Below are positions 26,879 to 36,236 of a DNA stretch of 55,210 bases, one piece after another (the first letter of the stretch is position 1; every line of letters starts with the position of its first letter). The notes below the pieces were generated by a model, which worked only from the letters and a program-made list of their open reading frames with translations, made no database searches and was not told the origin of the DNA. The position numbers and the translations under genes are program-made. The DNA is taken from the NCBI GenBank assembly GCA_913019935.1, contig CAJVZC010000006.1, forward strand, positions 1 to 55,210, read 5' to 3'. This DNA comes from an uncultured Methylococcales bacterium. Lineage in GTDB: Bacteria; Pseudomonadota; Gammaproteobacteria; Methylococcales; Methylomonadaceae.

Positions 26879-28135
26879 TTACTGTGCCTGATCAATTAAC
26901 GTCAATACTTGTGCTGTTGAAGGCAGCCCTGACTCCCTTAACTTTTGCAATCGAATAGCAACAACACCATCCATTCGGAAGGCATGGCCACAATGATCGA
27001 TTCCCGGTGTACCCACTGGAATGAATACCGCTGGTTCTTTTTCAAAACGCATCCCAGAACGACCAATCACAATCGTTGGAACAACACCCTCGGGGGGTAA
27101 TGCTTTACTATTAAAGTCATGCACCCATAACAATGCATCAACCTCTTTATTCTCCAACAATAACTGCCCATCATAAAGATAAGGATCGTACTCTGGGAAA
27201 CCTCTTGCAAAAGACAATCGAGCTGGATAACCGGTCAACCAAGCCGTTACTTGATTCGCGGTTTGATCACCATCACTGCCCCCTAGCGGCAAGCCAGAGC
27301 AGCGCGTTTTTTCATTAAGATCTTTCACCAATTCACAAATAACCTGCACCGTCAATTCTGCATGTGGGAAATCCAATGAACCTGCTGACCAAGTCACTAC
27401 ACCATAAGCGGCTTCTTTTAACTGCTCAGCCAACGCCTGTAAGTCAGTTAATGCTAAACCGTCCACTTCATAGTGGGAAATATTATTACCTTTTACTAAA
27501 GCCCTTAAAACGGCCACTACTTCTGGCAAATCCTCATCCGCACAAGGCAATACTTGAGGCCTAACACCCACCGGTGACACCGCAGATTGGCCGGAAGGTT
27601 CTTTACCCAAATAAACCACTTGGCATTGCGTACTCGCCTCTAAAAACATGGGCGATTCATTCCAGATGAAATGCTCAAAAAAACGCGGTGAAACTTTTTC
27701 TATATCAGTACCAATAACCACCAACAGATCACAACGATTTTTAACCTCAGCCAGCGTTGTCGTCATCCAACCCGAATCTTGTAAGGCCAAAATATTACGG
27801 CGTGTTGTATTAAATGCCACATTATCGACAACTGCACCGTTATGATCCGCCAGAGCAACCAAGGCGCGCATACCATTTACGTCCGTTGCACAACCCCCGA
27901 TTAAAGTCTGATCCGAAGCCTTAAGAATATCTGCTGCTTGTGCGACAGCGACCTCAAGTGCAACCTCTTCCCCGTTGACCCTAGGAACCATATCTCCAAT
28001 GGCCTGCTCAAATGCCGGTGTATTAATAGCACAACCATTGGCCAGCACATTAATAGACTTTCCATCTACATTAAGCACTAGGTCATCTGTTCCGATACCG
28101 CAAAAAGGGCTAGGAACCTCAGTTTTTGTCGTCAT
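26879..28135 (-). CDS. fhcB: Formyltransferase/hydrolase complex subunit B (FhcB), redox-inactive FwdB homologue
   Basis: Homologue of the molybdenum/tungsten subunit of archaeal formylmethanofuran dehydrogenase; 418 residues. In the archaeal protein a CxxCxxxC cluster binds [4Fe-4S]. Here the same place reads SPFCGIGT (Ser9, Cys12, Thr16), so two of three Cys are gone. The Cys that ligates W/Mo (in a DNTATVC-type sequence) is replaced: DNVAFNT, Thr110. This fits the known bacterial Fhc enzyme, which transfers and hydrolyses but does not oxidise. First gene of the operon; AGGA precedes the ATG. A separate formate dehydrogenase must therefore oxidise formate. Confidence 0.93.
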   Translation of the reverse strand: MTTKTEVPSPFCGIGTDDLVLNVDGKSINVLANGCAINTPAFEQAIGDMVPRVNGEEVALEVAVAQAADILKASDQTLIGGCATDVNGMRALVALADHNGAVVDNVAFNTTRRNILALQDSGWMTTTLAEVKNRCDLLVVIGTDIEKVSPRFFEHFIWNESPMFLEASTQCQVVYLGKEPSGQSAVSPVGVRPQVLPCADEDLPEVVAVLRALVKGNNISHYEVDGLALTDLQALAEQLKEAAYGVVTWSAGSLDFPHAELTVQVICELVKDLNEKTRCSGLPLGGSDGDQTANQVTAWLTGYPARLSFARGFPEYDPYLYDGQLLLENKEVDALLWVHDFNSKALPPEGVVPTIVIGRSGMRFEKEPAVFIPVGTPGIDHCGHAFRMDGVVAIRLQKLRESGLPSTAQVLTLIDQAQ

Positions 28136-28172
28136 CTATTGTCCTATACATGAATTTATAAAAAAAATTATC

Positions 28173-28209
28173 AAAAAAAAAGGTCGTAGTCATTAAAAAC
28201 TACAACCTT
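28173..28209 (-). terminator. Intrinsic terminator of rplM-rpsI
   Basis: On the minus strand AAGGTTGTAGT, loop, ACTACGACCTT, then nine T. It ends about 37 bp before fhcB, so fhc needs a promoter in a very short space or readthrough past the hairpin. Confidence 0.88.
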
Positions 28210-28292
28210 CCTTTCTTCCTTTTTTTGTTCAAGTTCTAATCTCAATAATTGAAAATACCTTTAATGAAATTAAAAATAACAAAAATAGAAAA

Positions 28293-28685
28293 TTAACGTT
28301 TCGAGTACTGTGGACGCTTTCTCGCTTTATGAAGACCCACTTTCTTACGCTCAACTTTCCGTGAATCACGGGTAACAAACCCTGCTGAACGCAAAGAAGG
28401 CCGTAACGTCTCATCAAATTCCATCAATGCACGTGCAAGACCATGACGAATAGCACCGGCTTGCCCCGAAGGACCACTGCCTTTAACATATACATCAAGA
28501 TCAAAATCAGATGTCATTTCAAGATGCTCTAAAGGTTGACGCACAATCATCTGATCTGTCTTACGCCCAAAGTAAGCATCAATACTTTTACTATTGATAG
28601 TGATTTGACCAGAACCTTTTTTTGCATAAACTCGTGCTACTGCACTTTTACGTCGTCCTGTTCCATAATACTGAACTTCTGCCAT
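28293..28685 (-). CDS. rpsI: 30S ribosomal protein S9 (uS9)
   Basis: A 130-residue small-subunit protein whose basic C-terminal tail reaches the P-site tRNA. It starts [19 protein letters not shown], includes [14 protein letters not shown] and ends [11 protein letters not shown], all universal S9 features. It is 20 bp downstream of rplM, the usual two-gene operon. Confidence 0.98.
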   Translation of the reverse strand: MAEVQYYGTGRRKSAVARVYAKKGSGQITINSKSIDAYFGRKTDQMIVRQPLEHLEMTSDFDLDVYVKGSGPSGQAGAIRHGLARALMEFDETLRPSLRSAGFVTRDSRKVERKKVGLHKARKRPQYSKR

Positions 28686-28705
28686 AGTTTTTTCCTACTA
28701 ATTCT

Positions 28706-29134
28706 CTAGATTTCCAAAACCTTAGGCTCTTGCGCCTGATGATCATGGTTAGGGCCTGCATATACTTTCAGCTTGCGAAACATCGCTCTGCCCAATGGGT
28801 TCTTAGGTAACATTCCCTTGACTGCCGTACTTATAATTCGGTCAGGAAATGTTCTTCTTAATTTGTTGAGATTAACCGATTTAAGGTTACCGACATAGCC
28901 TGTATGGTGATAGTAGACTTTATCTTTTTCCTTATTACCTGTCACATGAATTTTTTCCGCATTGATTACAATAATGTAATCTCCGGTATCCACATGCGGG
29001 GTATATACTGGTTTGTGTTTTCCGCGTAAACGTTTTGCAATTTCGCTTGAAAGTCGACCTAACGTCTTTCCTTCGGCATCAACAACATACCAATCACGTT
29101 TCACTTCGGCTGGTTTTGCGCTAAATGTTTTCAT
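28706..29134 (-). CDS. rplM: 50S ribosomal protein L13 (uL13)
   Basis: A 142-residue early-assembly protein of the large subunit. The family sequence is intact: [18 protein letters not shown], the [12 protein letters not shown] strand, [12 protein letters not shown] and the [14 protein letters not shown] end. Transcribed from the strong promoter just upstream; followed by rpsI. Confidence 0.98.
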   Translation of the reverse strand: MKTFSAKPAEVKRDWYVVDAEGKTLGRLSSEIAKRLRGKHKPVYTPHVDTGDYIIVINAEKIHVTGNKEKDKVYYHHTGYVGNLKSVNLNKLRRTFPDRIISTAVKGMLPKNPLGRAMFRKLKVYAGPNHDHQAQEPKVLEI

Positions 29135-29173
29135 CAGTGCTTCGTATTTGATTGAGACAATATAAAACCGGTA

Positions 29174-29202
29174 ATTATAATGAATAAAGCATTACTCATC
29201 AA
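29174..29202 (-). promoter_or_regulatory. Strong sigma-70 promoter for rplM-rpsI
   Basis: On the minus strand TTGATG (29197-29202), an exact 17-bp spacer and a perfect TATAAT (29174-29179). The leader would be about 30 nt. Confidence 0.75.
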
Positions 29203-29233
29203 GTTTTTTTACACCTACAGTCCAACATTATGT

Positions 29234-30589
29234 CTATAACTTGATCTTTAAGGCGTGCAACTTCCGATACAAATGAGTCCTTTCCATACCAATTGCCTTC
29301 GAAAGTTTGGCCACACTACCACCCGTACGCTCAAAATGATACTGAATATAAGACTTTTCGAACTGCTCTCGCGCCTCTTTTAACGATAAATTAAAGAACT
29401 CAGGCATTGTAGAAACCTCAGAAACCACCGACCCCAAGGCTTTTTTTACTTCATCAATCCCAATTTCTTCACCAACGCCTAAAATAAGCAATCGTTGCAC
29501 CAAGTTCTTCAACTCCCGCACATTACCAGGCCAACCGTAATTCCGTAAAAAATTCTGCGCCGCTATAGAAAACTTCCGAAATAATAATTTTTCATCTTTG
29601 ACAAAAAAATCAACATAAAAACTTAATAAAACCGGAATGTTCTCACTGTGCTCCCTTAACGGTGGAATTTCAAAACTCACCACGTTTAACAAATAAAATA
29701 AATCCTGACGAAACCGACCTGCATTCACCTCTGCTTCTAAAGAAACACGCGTAGACGCAATAACTCTAACATCGACAGAAACCGGTGCGCTTCCCCCGAC
29801 TCGAAGAAAAGAGCTTGAATCCATCGCACTCACTAAACGTAACTGCGTTTCCAAATCCATATCAGCCACTTCACCTAAAAAAAGTACGCCGCCATGAGCT
29901 CTTTCTAACAATCCAGGGTAAATCTTACCGACTTCATCTTCTGTTCCAAAAAACTCTGTTGCTGCATTCTCAGACGCGATACTCCCTACGGATACATCAA
30001 CAAAAGGACCTGAACGCCGCGGACTATGTCGATGCAAAAACCGAGCAAATAATTCTTTCCCTGCGCCCCCTTCTCCTAAAAACAGCACCCGCGCATCATG
30101 TTGCGCTAACCGTTTCAACTTATCTTTCAATTGCTCAATTTGAGCACCGCTCCCAACAGGGTCAACCAATCTATTTAACTGTAATTTTAAACCCGTATTC
30201 TCACTTTGCAGTAACCCAGCCTCCAGCCCCCGCTCAACGACTAATAATAATTTCGCTAAAGACAGTGGTTTCTCAAGAAAATCATAAGCCCCTAACCGTG
30301 TTGCTTCTACGGCTGTTTCAATGGTTCCATGCCCAGACATCATGACTATAGGTATATTCACAACACCCTCCAAAACCCATTCTTTTAAAAGCGTAATACC
30401 ATCAGTATCGGGCATCCAAATATCCAACAATATTAAATCGGGCTGCTCGCTTTTCTTAAGCTCTCTAGCTACCTGTGCATTTTCTGCCATAGCAACCTGA
30501 TAACCCTCATCCTTAAGGATGTCATGAACCAATTGACGAATATCTGGCTCGTCATCCACAACCAGTACTTTCGTATTATGCTTTGACAT
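29234..30589 (-). CDS. ntrX: NtrX-type response regulator with a degenerate AAA+ domain
   Basis: Partner of the NtrY kinase. The receiver domain (1-125) has DDEPD, the phosphoacceptor Asp56 (LLDIW) and Lys at EKPLS. The AAA+ domain (about 145-375) has a changed Walker A (GEGGAGKE, 172-179) and a Walker B reading VLFLGE, with Gly239 where Asp is expected (codon GGT instead of GAT). No GAFTGA sigma-54 contact loop is seen, as is usual for NtrX. A Fis-type helix-turn-helix is at the C-terminus (AKLSKAIGMERTHLYRKLHAL). It should bind DNA but is unlikely to be an ATP-driven sigma-54 activator. It lies 28 bp after ntrY. Confidence 0.9.
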   Translation of the reverse strand: MSKHNTKVLVVDDEPDIRQLVHDILKDEGYQVAMAENAQVARELKKSEQPDLILLDIWMPDTDGITLLKEWVLEGVVNIPIVMMSGHGTIETAVEATRLGAYDFLEKPLSLAKLLLVVERGLEAGLLQSENTGLKLQLNRLVDPVGSGAQIEQLKDKLKRLAQHDARVLFLGEGGAGKELFARFLHRHSPRRSGPFVDVSVGSIASENAATEFFGTEDEVGKIYPGLLERAHGGVLFLGEVADMDLETQLRLVSAMDSSSFLRVGGSAPVSVDVRVIASTRVSLEAEVNAGRFRQDLFYLLNVVSFEIPPLREHSENIPVLLSFYVDFFVKDEKLLFRKFSIAAQNFLRNYGWPGNVRELKNLVQRLLILGVGEEIGIDEVKKALGSVVSEVSTMPEFFNLSLKEAREQFEKSYIQYHFERTGGSVAKLSKAIGMERTHLYRKLHALKIKL

Positions 30590-30617
30590 AGTTAAACTGT
30601 TCCTAATGATTATTTAA

Positions 30618-32741
30618 TTACACAAGAGGCAGTTGAAACACAAAACCCGCTCCTTCGTGATACTCCGTATCCAACCAAATGCTCCCTCGATGCTCTTCAA
30701 TTATTTTTTTCACAATCGCCAAACCCAAACCGGTCCCTTTTTCTTTATGCGTAATATAGGGTTCAAAAATATTATCCATTCGTTCTGCCATAATACCCGG
30801 GCCATTATCATAAATACCCACCTCAACCATTTGCGCATTTTTTTTATCTAAAAACTGGACCGATACCGTTATACACCCTTCATAAACTAATGCCTCTAAC
30901 GCATTCTTTATTAAATTATGCAACACCTGCCTCATTTGAATCGGGTCAGCATGTACATTCGGAACTGTAGCCGCTAACTGTACCTTAAATTCAACCTTCG
31001 GTTGCAGGGAGTATAACGCGACCACCTGCTGAATCAAATCAGGTAAAGAAATACTTTCCGGATTCTTTTTAGAGGGTTTAGCATACTCAGCAAATTCATC
31101 CACCATTTTTTTCATAACCTCAACCTGCTGAATAATGGTTTTAGTTGAGCGATTCAGCATAGCTGCCGATGAATCCTCCAGCAACCCAGAAAGTTTTAAC
31201 TGTAATCGCTCTGCTGACAACTGTATGGGTGTTAGTGGGTTTTTTATTTCATGCGCCAACCGCCTGGCAACTTCGCCCCACGCGGCATTTTTTTGCGCCT
31301 GAATTAAATCTGAAATATCGTCAAAAACAATAACTGCCCCAATCCGTACCTGATTTTGAGAAAACAATGGCGCACCCCTACAAAGAATTTCTTGTCGCCC
31401 CTTCGGCCCTAACAAACTAACATGCTGCTGCCAGGTAAAGTTTGCATATTCCATTTTGACATGAATCATTTTCACCAAGTGCTGCAAATCTGATCGCCCC
31501 TGAGTAAATGCTAGCAATGGTTGACCGGAAAATTGATTAATTGCACAGTGAAAAATTGCATCTGCAGCTTGATTAGCTGTCCGAATATTAAATTCACCAT
31601 CTAAACTAATCACTCCAGACGTTAAACTGGATAAAATCGTTTGTAAATAAGCCCGTTGATCTTCAATTTCAATACTTGATAATCGCGCCTCATCTCTAGC
31701 CAAGCCGACGCGTTTACTCATTTTATTAAAAGACTCGACCAAAAACCCCATGTCATCATGCACCAAAACAGGCAACTGCTGAGAATAATCGCCATCTGCA
31801 ACAGCCTGCGTACCTTTTACTAACTGCTTAACCGGTGCAATAATGTTTCGAATACTAATAAAGGCTACCCAAATAGCCGCCAATAAACTTAGTAGTAATA
31901 CCAACCCCAGCACCAAAGAAAAACTCACTTTTAATGAATTTCTCAAATAAGTCATCTCTTGATATCGCACAAATGCAAACTCAACAGAATCGGCCAGGTC
32001 GGCAATACGCTGAGAAACAGGAAACAACGCGTGTAAGAATTGTGGGTTTTCCGTGTTAATCCTGACAATAACGCGAACACTTAGCCCCCCATCTTTCACC
32101 GAATCTAACCCCGCATAACTATCACTACGCCCTAAAGTAAGCAAGGTGTTTCCCACATCCGGCAACTCCAGCGTTGATGACAAACTACTAAAAGCTTTAA
32201 TATGCCCCTGACTGGAAAGTAACGTTAATTCATCTGCCGAAATACTATCGCGCAATACTTCAATATCAACCCGTTCACCAGCCACTATATGTTCAGCCAA
32301 CTTTTTCATTTTCTTTAAATGATCACGCTCTTTCTGCTCTAAAGAAACCTGACTAATTTCCAAGGCATCATCCATAGCCCGATCAATTTCAACATTAAAC
32401 CAGCTATCGATACTCTGGTCTAAAAACTGCACTGAATAAAAGAACACAATCCCTGCGGGGGCCAATGAGAGAAAAACGAAAAGCAACACCATTTTTATCG
32501 TTAACTGCGAGCCGGCCTCACGCTTTCTAATTTGTCTAAATAATGAATAGACATTAAAGCCTACTAACAACAACAGAATGACCGATCCAATGGCATTAAT
32601 GAGTACCAATGAAGAATATAACTGACTTAACTCTGATGACTCCTGCATTGTTGAACTCATTAAATGAAGAGACAACAAGACCAAACTCAGCAATAAAAAC
32701 GCTAAGACACTGATAGGAAGTTTTATTTTTGAAAAAACCAT
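30618..32741 (-). CDS. ntrY: NtrY-type sensor histidine kinase
   Basis: Membrane histidine kinase of the NtrYX pair, linked in other bacteria to nitrogen, redox or envelope control. Hydrophobic helices lie near 10-30, 48-70 and 85-110, followed by a periplasmic or extracytoplasmic segment, a fourth helix (about 275-300), HAMP, PAS, then HisKA with the phosphoacceptor His in RRLAHEIKNPLTPIQLSAER (quoted: HEIKNPLTP). The ATPase has N-box NLIKNALEAL, G1 DNGPGI and G2 GTGLGLAI. The ATG at 32741 is preferred over an in-frame GTG at 32750. It overlaps the DUF4390 gene. Confidence 0.92.
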   Translation of the reverse strand: MVFSKIKLPISVLAFLLLSLVLLSLHLMSSTMQESSELSQLYSSLVLINAIGSVILLLLVGFNVYSLFRQIRKREAGSQLTIKMVLLFVFLSLAPAGIVFFYSVQFLDQSIDSWFNVEIDRAMDDALEISQVSLEQKERDHLKKMKKLAEHIVAGERVDIEVLRDSISADELTLLSSQGHIKAFSSLSSTLELPDVGNTLLTLGRSDSYAGLDSVKDGGLSVRVIVRINTENPQFLHALFPVSQRIADLADSVEFAFVRYQEMTYLRNSLKVSFSLVLGLVLLLSLLAAIWVAFISIRNIIAPVKQLVKGTQAVADGDYSQQLPVLVHDDMGFLVESFNKMSKRVGLARDEARLSSIEIEDQRAYLQTILSSLTSGVISLDGEFNIRTANQAADAIFHCAINQFSGQPLLAFTQGRSDLQHLVKMIHVKMEYANFTWQQHVSLLGPKGRQEILCRGAPLFSQNQVRIGAVIVFDDISDLIQAQKNAAWGEVARRLAHEIKNPLTPIQLSAERLQLKLSGLLEDSSAAMLNRSTKTIIQQVEVMKKMVDEFAEYAKPSKKNPESISLPDLIQQVVALYSLQPKVEFKVQLAATVPNVHADPIQMRQVLHNLIKNALEALVYEGCITVSVQFLDKKNAQMVEVGIYDNGPGIMAERMDNIFEPYITHKEKGTGLGLAIVKKIIEEHRGSIWLDTEYHEGAGFVFQLPLV

Positions 32742-33316
32742 ATATTCCACTGACTAGTCAGCGCCCACCCTGGGTCATAATAAGCAACCAGGCGTAAGGG
32801 TACCGGCAACCGTTCCTTATCTAATGAAAATAACAAACCTATACTATATAGGTTCTTCTTAGAAATAGACCTGTCCGCTGTAATTAAAATATTTTTTAAG
32901 CTTCCGATCTCATTTAACGCCAGCTGCAAACTGGTAAATGTGTTCTCGGCGCCACTCTGCTCATCTTTTACCCGATAGATATCCATCAAGGCGTGATAAC
33001 TAATTTGATAACGGTAAACAACCTCTGCTATCTTTTCATCCCATATAATCTCACGCGACTGCCATAGCCGAGCAGTAACTGCCCACACCAAAGGAACTCC
33101 ATTTTTTAGTGCTTTTTCAGCCTCCGCACCTAACTGCACGCCCACGTTCGCATCCAAAACAACACCCTGTTCACTTACGCTGGCCGTTTTTTTCAAGATC
33201 TGGATATTTTTTTGCTCATCCCCTACAGAACATGACAGACACAATAAAGCACCCAGTAAAACAACCCCTCTACTGCTTAACAATGACTGCATAAAAAAAA
33301 CCATCCATTCCATCAT
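32723..33316 (-). CDS. DUF4390 family exported protein
   Basis: A conserved protein of unknown function found between rsmB and ntrYX in many proteobacteria. It has up to 197 residues. The N-terminus has a hydrophobic signal (VVLLGALLCLSCS) that may be a Sec or imperfect lipoprotein signal. AGGAG touches the first ATG at 33316, so ATGs at 33313, 33304 or 33292 may be the real start. The first half overlaps rsmB and the end overlaps ntrY, which indicates tight co-translation. A role in NtrY signalling can be guessed only from position. Confidence 0.72.
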   Translation of the reverse strand: MMEWMVFFMQSLLSSRGVVLLGALLCLSCSVGDEQKNIQILKKTASVSEQGVVLDANVGVQLGAEAEKALKNGVPLVWAVTARLWQSREIIWDEKIAEVVYRYQISYHALMDIYRVKDEQSGAENTFTSLQLALNEIGSLKNILITADRSISKKNLYSIGLLFSLDKERLPVPLRLVAYYDPGWALTSQWNIWFFQK

Positions 33317-34559
33317 CTCCTGTTAAGATCTGACGCCCACACGGACGCGCCTGGCCCCAAGCCGCATCAATGGCAACAGAATCAGCATCTTCCTGAGATG
33401 CTAAAAACTGCATAACCTGTTTCTCATTCTCCTGCTGCAAAACAGAACAAGTCGCATAGACAAGACGCCCACCCGGCTTCAATAATGCCCAGATCGCACA
33501 CATAATCTTCTGCTGTAACTCTACAATAACCGCTATATCTTCTGGCTGCCTCAACCATTTTATGTCCGGGTGTCGCCGCACCACACCGGTTGCAGAACAA
33601 GGTGCATCCAATAAAATACGATCAAACAACACACCGTCCCACCAGTCTTCTGGCCGAGAAGCATCACCCAGCACTAACTCAGCATCTAACGCTAAACGCT
33701 CCAAATTCTCTTTAACACGCGATAAGCGATGGGCATCAATATCTAAAGCCACAACAGTTGCTAATGCCGGTTCTGTTTCTAAGATATGGGTTGTCTTCCC
33801 TCCAGGAGCAGCACAAACATCTAGCACTCGCTGACCCGGCTGCAAATCCAACACTGTAGCGGCTAATTGTGCCGCACTGTCTTGCACAAAAGAATGCCCC
33901 TCTGAAAAACCGGGCAACTGCTCCACAGCAATAGGTTTTTCTAAGACTAAAGCAGAAGAACCATGCGACACCATTGTGGAATTTATAGCCTGACTCGCTA
34001 AAATAGCCTGGTATTGTGTTTGGGTATAATATTTGGGATTAACGCGAATAGCCATAGGAGGCTGCTGATTATTTGCCGTTAAAATAGCGCACGCCTGATC
34101 AGGCCATTGTTCGACTAACATCTCAACCATCCAAACAGGATGTGCTTCTCGAATCGGTAAGTCTAGCGCATTAATTTGTTGATCAAGCGCCTCTTGCTCT
34201 CTGAGGTATCTTCTCAAAAGCGCATTCAGTAAAGGCCGTGCCCAACTCTTTTTTCGAACCGCTGAAACAGTTTCAGAAACGGCTGCATGAGGCTTAACCC
34301 GCATAAACTTAATCTGATATAACCCGATCAAAGCGAGAATCTTAATATCCAGATCTTTAATGGGCTTACGCGTTAAGACTCCTAATAACGCCTCTAAATA
34401 AAAATACCAGCGCATCACACCAAAGCACAATGCTTGGATAAAGGCACTATCTTTTTTTGATTCAACTCCCCCCAACAATTCATCCAAAGCTAACGTTAAA
34501 GATACATTATCTTTAAGAACCTTATACAAGACCTTGGCCGCAATATGCCTAGAATTCAC
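33270..34559 (-). CDS. rsmB: 16S rRNA (cytosine-967-C5)-methyltransferase RsmB
   Basis: Forms m5C967 in 16S rRNA. The N-terminal NusB-like RNA-binding domain (about 1-140) is followed by the methyltransferase domain: SAM motif VLDVCAAPGGKTTHI, LLDAPCSATGVVRRHPD with one Cys, and VYATCSVLQQENE with the catalytic Cys. The 429-residue length is typical. It is 61 bp after fmt and is followed by overlapping DUF4390, in the def-fmt-rsmB arrangement conserved across gammaproteobacteria. Confidence 0.96.
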   Translation of the reverse strand: MNSRHIAAKVLYKVLKDNVSLTLALDELLGGVESKKDSAFIQALCFGVMRWYFYLEALLGVLTRKPIKDLDIKILALIGLYQIKFMRVKPHAAVSETVSAVRKKSWARPLLNALLRRYLREQEALDQQINALDLPIREAHPVWMVEMLVEQWPDQACAILTANNQQPPMAIRVNPKYYTQTQYQAILASQAINSTMVSHGSSALVLEKPIAVEQLPGFSEGHSFVQDSAAQLAATVLDLQPGQRVLDVCAAPGGKTTHILETEPALATVVALDIDAHRLSRVKENLERLALDAELVLGDASRPEDWWDGVLFDRILLDAPCSATGVVRRHPDIKWLRQPEDIAVIVELQQKIMCAIWALLKPGGRLVYATCSVLQQENEKQVMQFLASQEDADSVAIDAAWGQARPCGRQILTGDDGMDGFFYAVIVKQ

Positions 34560-34620
34560 AATGATTCACAAAAAACCTTCCACTTTAAGATTAATAAATA
34601 ACGACTGTTCCCTCATAATG

Positions 34621-35547
34621 CTAGCCAAACGTGACACCTGCAACATCATGTGCATTTAAAAAAGCTTCACTCGGCATGCGTTTTCCACCCGGAAGTTGCA
34701 CTTCCAATAATCGCAAAACCCCTTGACCAGTCACCACTTCTAAAACGCGCTCTTTACTCTCACGGACAGCACCAGGCACCCCCTCGACACCCGACTCATA
34801 CGCACAAGCACGCCAAATCCTTAAAACCTGACCATGGTATAAAGTCTGAGCAACAGGCCAAGAATTGAAACCTAGGACTTGTCTTGCCAGCATTACAGCT
34901 GATTTATTCCAATCGATGAGCGCTTCACCTTTCTGCAATTTTTTGGCGTAACACACCTCACTTTCATCCTGTTCAACCCGAATGACATCACCACGCTCAA
35001 GCAAAGGCAAAACCTTCTTAAGCCCAACTGCGCCCAAAACGGCTAATCTGTCATGAAGTTCACTCGCACTTTCTTCAGGCACAATCCGATAGACTTCCTT
35101 ATGTAACATAACGCCCGCATCAAGCTTCAGGGCCATCTCCATAATGGTAACGCCCGTTTCAACATCACCTGAAATAATTGCTCTTTGTATTGGCGCCGCA
35201 CCACGCCAACGCGGCAACAATGAGGCATGAACATTAATACACCCTAATCTTGGGGCATCCAAAATAACTTGAGGCAACAATAAACCATAAGCCACAACCA
35301 CCATTAAATCAGCATCCAAACCGACTATTTCTGCCAATGCCTCGGGAGATTTTAAAGACTCCGGTTGAAAAACAGGTATTTGAGCAGATAAGGCTAACGC
35401 CTTAACAGGGCTCATCTTCATTTTACGCCCTCTACCCGAGGGTCGATCAGGCTGTGTATACACCGCACAAACCTCATGCTCTGAATTTAAAATCATTTGC
35501 AATGTCGGCACTGCAAAGTCAGGTGTTCCTGCAAAAATCACTTTCAT
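34621..35547 (-). CDS. fmt: Methionyl-tRNA formyltransferase
   Basis: Formylates initiator Met-tRNA using 10-formyl-THF. It starts MKVIFAGTPDFAVPTL; the catalytic Asn and His are in CINVHASLLPRWRGAAPIQ and the Asp in LKLDAGVML; a C-terminal OB-fold domain starts near residue 205. Its 308 residues match the family. It follows def by 30 bp in the same operon. Confidence 0.97.
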   Translation of the reverse strand: MKVIFAGTPDFAVPTLQMILNSEHEVCAVYTQPDRPSGRGRKMKMSPVKALALSAQIPVFQPESLKSPEALAEIVGLDADLMVVVAYGLLLPQVILDAPRLGCINVHASLLPRWRGAAPIQRAIISGDVETGVTIMEMALKLDAGVMLHKEVYRIVPEESASELHDRLAVLGAVGLKKVLPLLERGDVIRVEQDESEVCYAKKLQKGEALIDWNKSAVMLARQVLGFNSWPVAQTLYHGQVLRIWRACAYESGVEGVPGAVRESKERVLEVVTGQGVLRLLEVQLPGGKRMPSEAFLNAHDVAGVTFG

Positions 35548-35577
35548 AACTGGGCAACTCTCAACTTAATACACCCC

Positions 35578-36093
35578 TTATTTATTACCGGATCGGTAGG
35601 TTTTATGAATTTTCTCCATTTTTTTCTTAATCCGTTGCCGCTTAAGAGGCGATAAATAATCCACAAATAATTTACCACTTAAATGATCCATTTCATGCTG
35701 AATACAAATAGCTAACATGCCCTCAGCAGATAACTCAAACACATCACCATCCCGATTAAGCGCAGAAATAACCACCTTCTCTGCACGCTCAACCTTCTCA
35801 AAAAAACCCGGAACGGACAGGCACCCCTCTTCAGAAACCTCCGCACCTTCTTGCCCAATAACTTCAGGATTGACCAAACAAAGCGGCGCATCTTTTTCTT
35901 CACTAACATCCATCACAATAATCCGCTCATGAAAATCAATCTGTGTAGCCGCCAGACCGATCCCATTGGACTCATACATAGTTTCAAACATATCGTCAAT
36001 CAACGTGCTACGCATCGAATCAATCGCTTCGACTGGTGTAGCGATCTTGCGCAAACGTTCATCAGGAAATTCAAGAATCGTCAAAATACTCAC
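35578..36093 (-). CDS. def: Peptide deformylase
   Basis: Removes the formyl group from new proteins. The three metal-site motifs are intact: [19 protein letters not shown] (Cys ligand) and [12 protein letters not shown] (two His ligands and the catalytic Glu). At 171 residues it is a standard type I enzyme. It is divergent from dprA and is the first gene of def-fmt-rsmB-DUF4390-ntrY-ntrX. Confidence 0.97.
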   Translation of the reverse strand: MSILTILEFPDERLRKIATPVEAIDSMRSTLIDDMFETMYESNGIGLAATQIDFHERIIVMDVSEEKDAPLCLVNPEVIGQEGAEVSEEGCLSVPGFFEKVERAEKVVISALNRDGDVFELSAEGMLAICIQHEMDHLSGKLFVDYLSPLKRQRIKKKMEKIHKTYRSGNK

Positions 36094-36236
36094 AACTGTC
36101 TTCTTACCTTATTCTAAAAAAAATATCATTTTATCTGATTTAACCTAAACTTTGAACGAACCGACCTAAAAACGCAATTGATTACCCTTATAGATTAACC
36201 GTTCCTCACAAAACGCCTAGACCACACCTCATTATC

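Noticed and set aside
29785-30345. A 186-codon plus-strand frame
   Set aside because: Antisense to the conserved ntrX coding region; composition is an anticodon shadow with no family resemblance.
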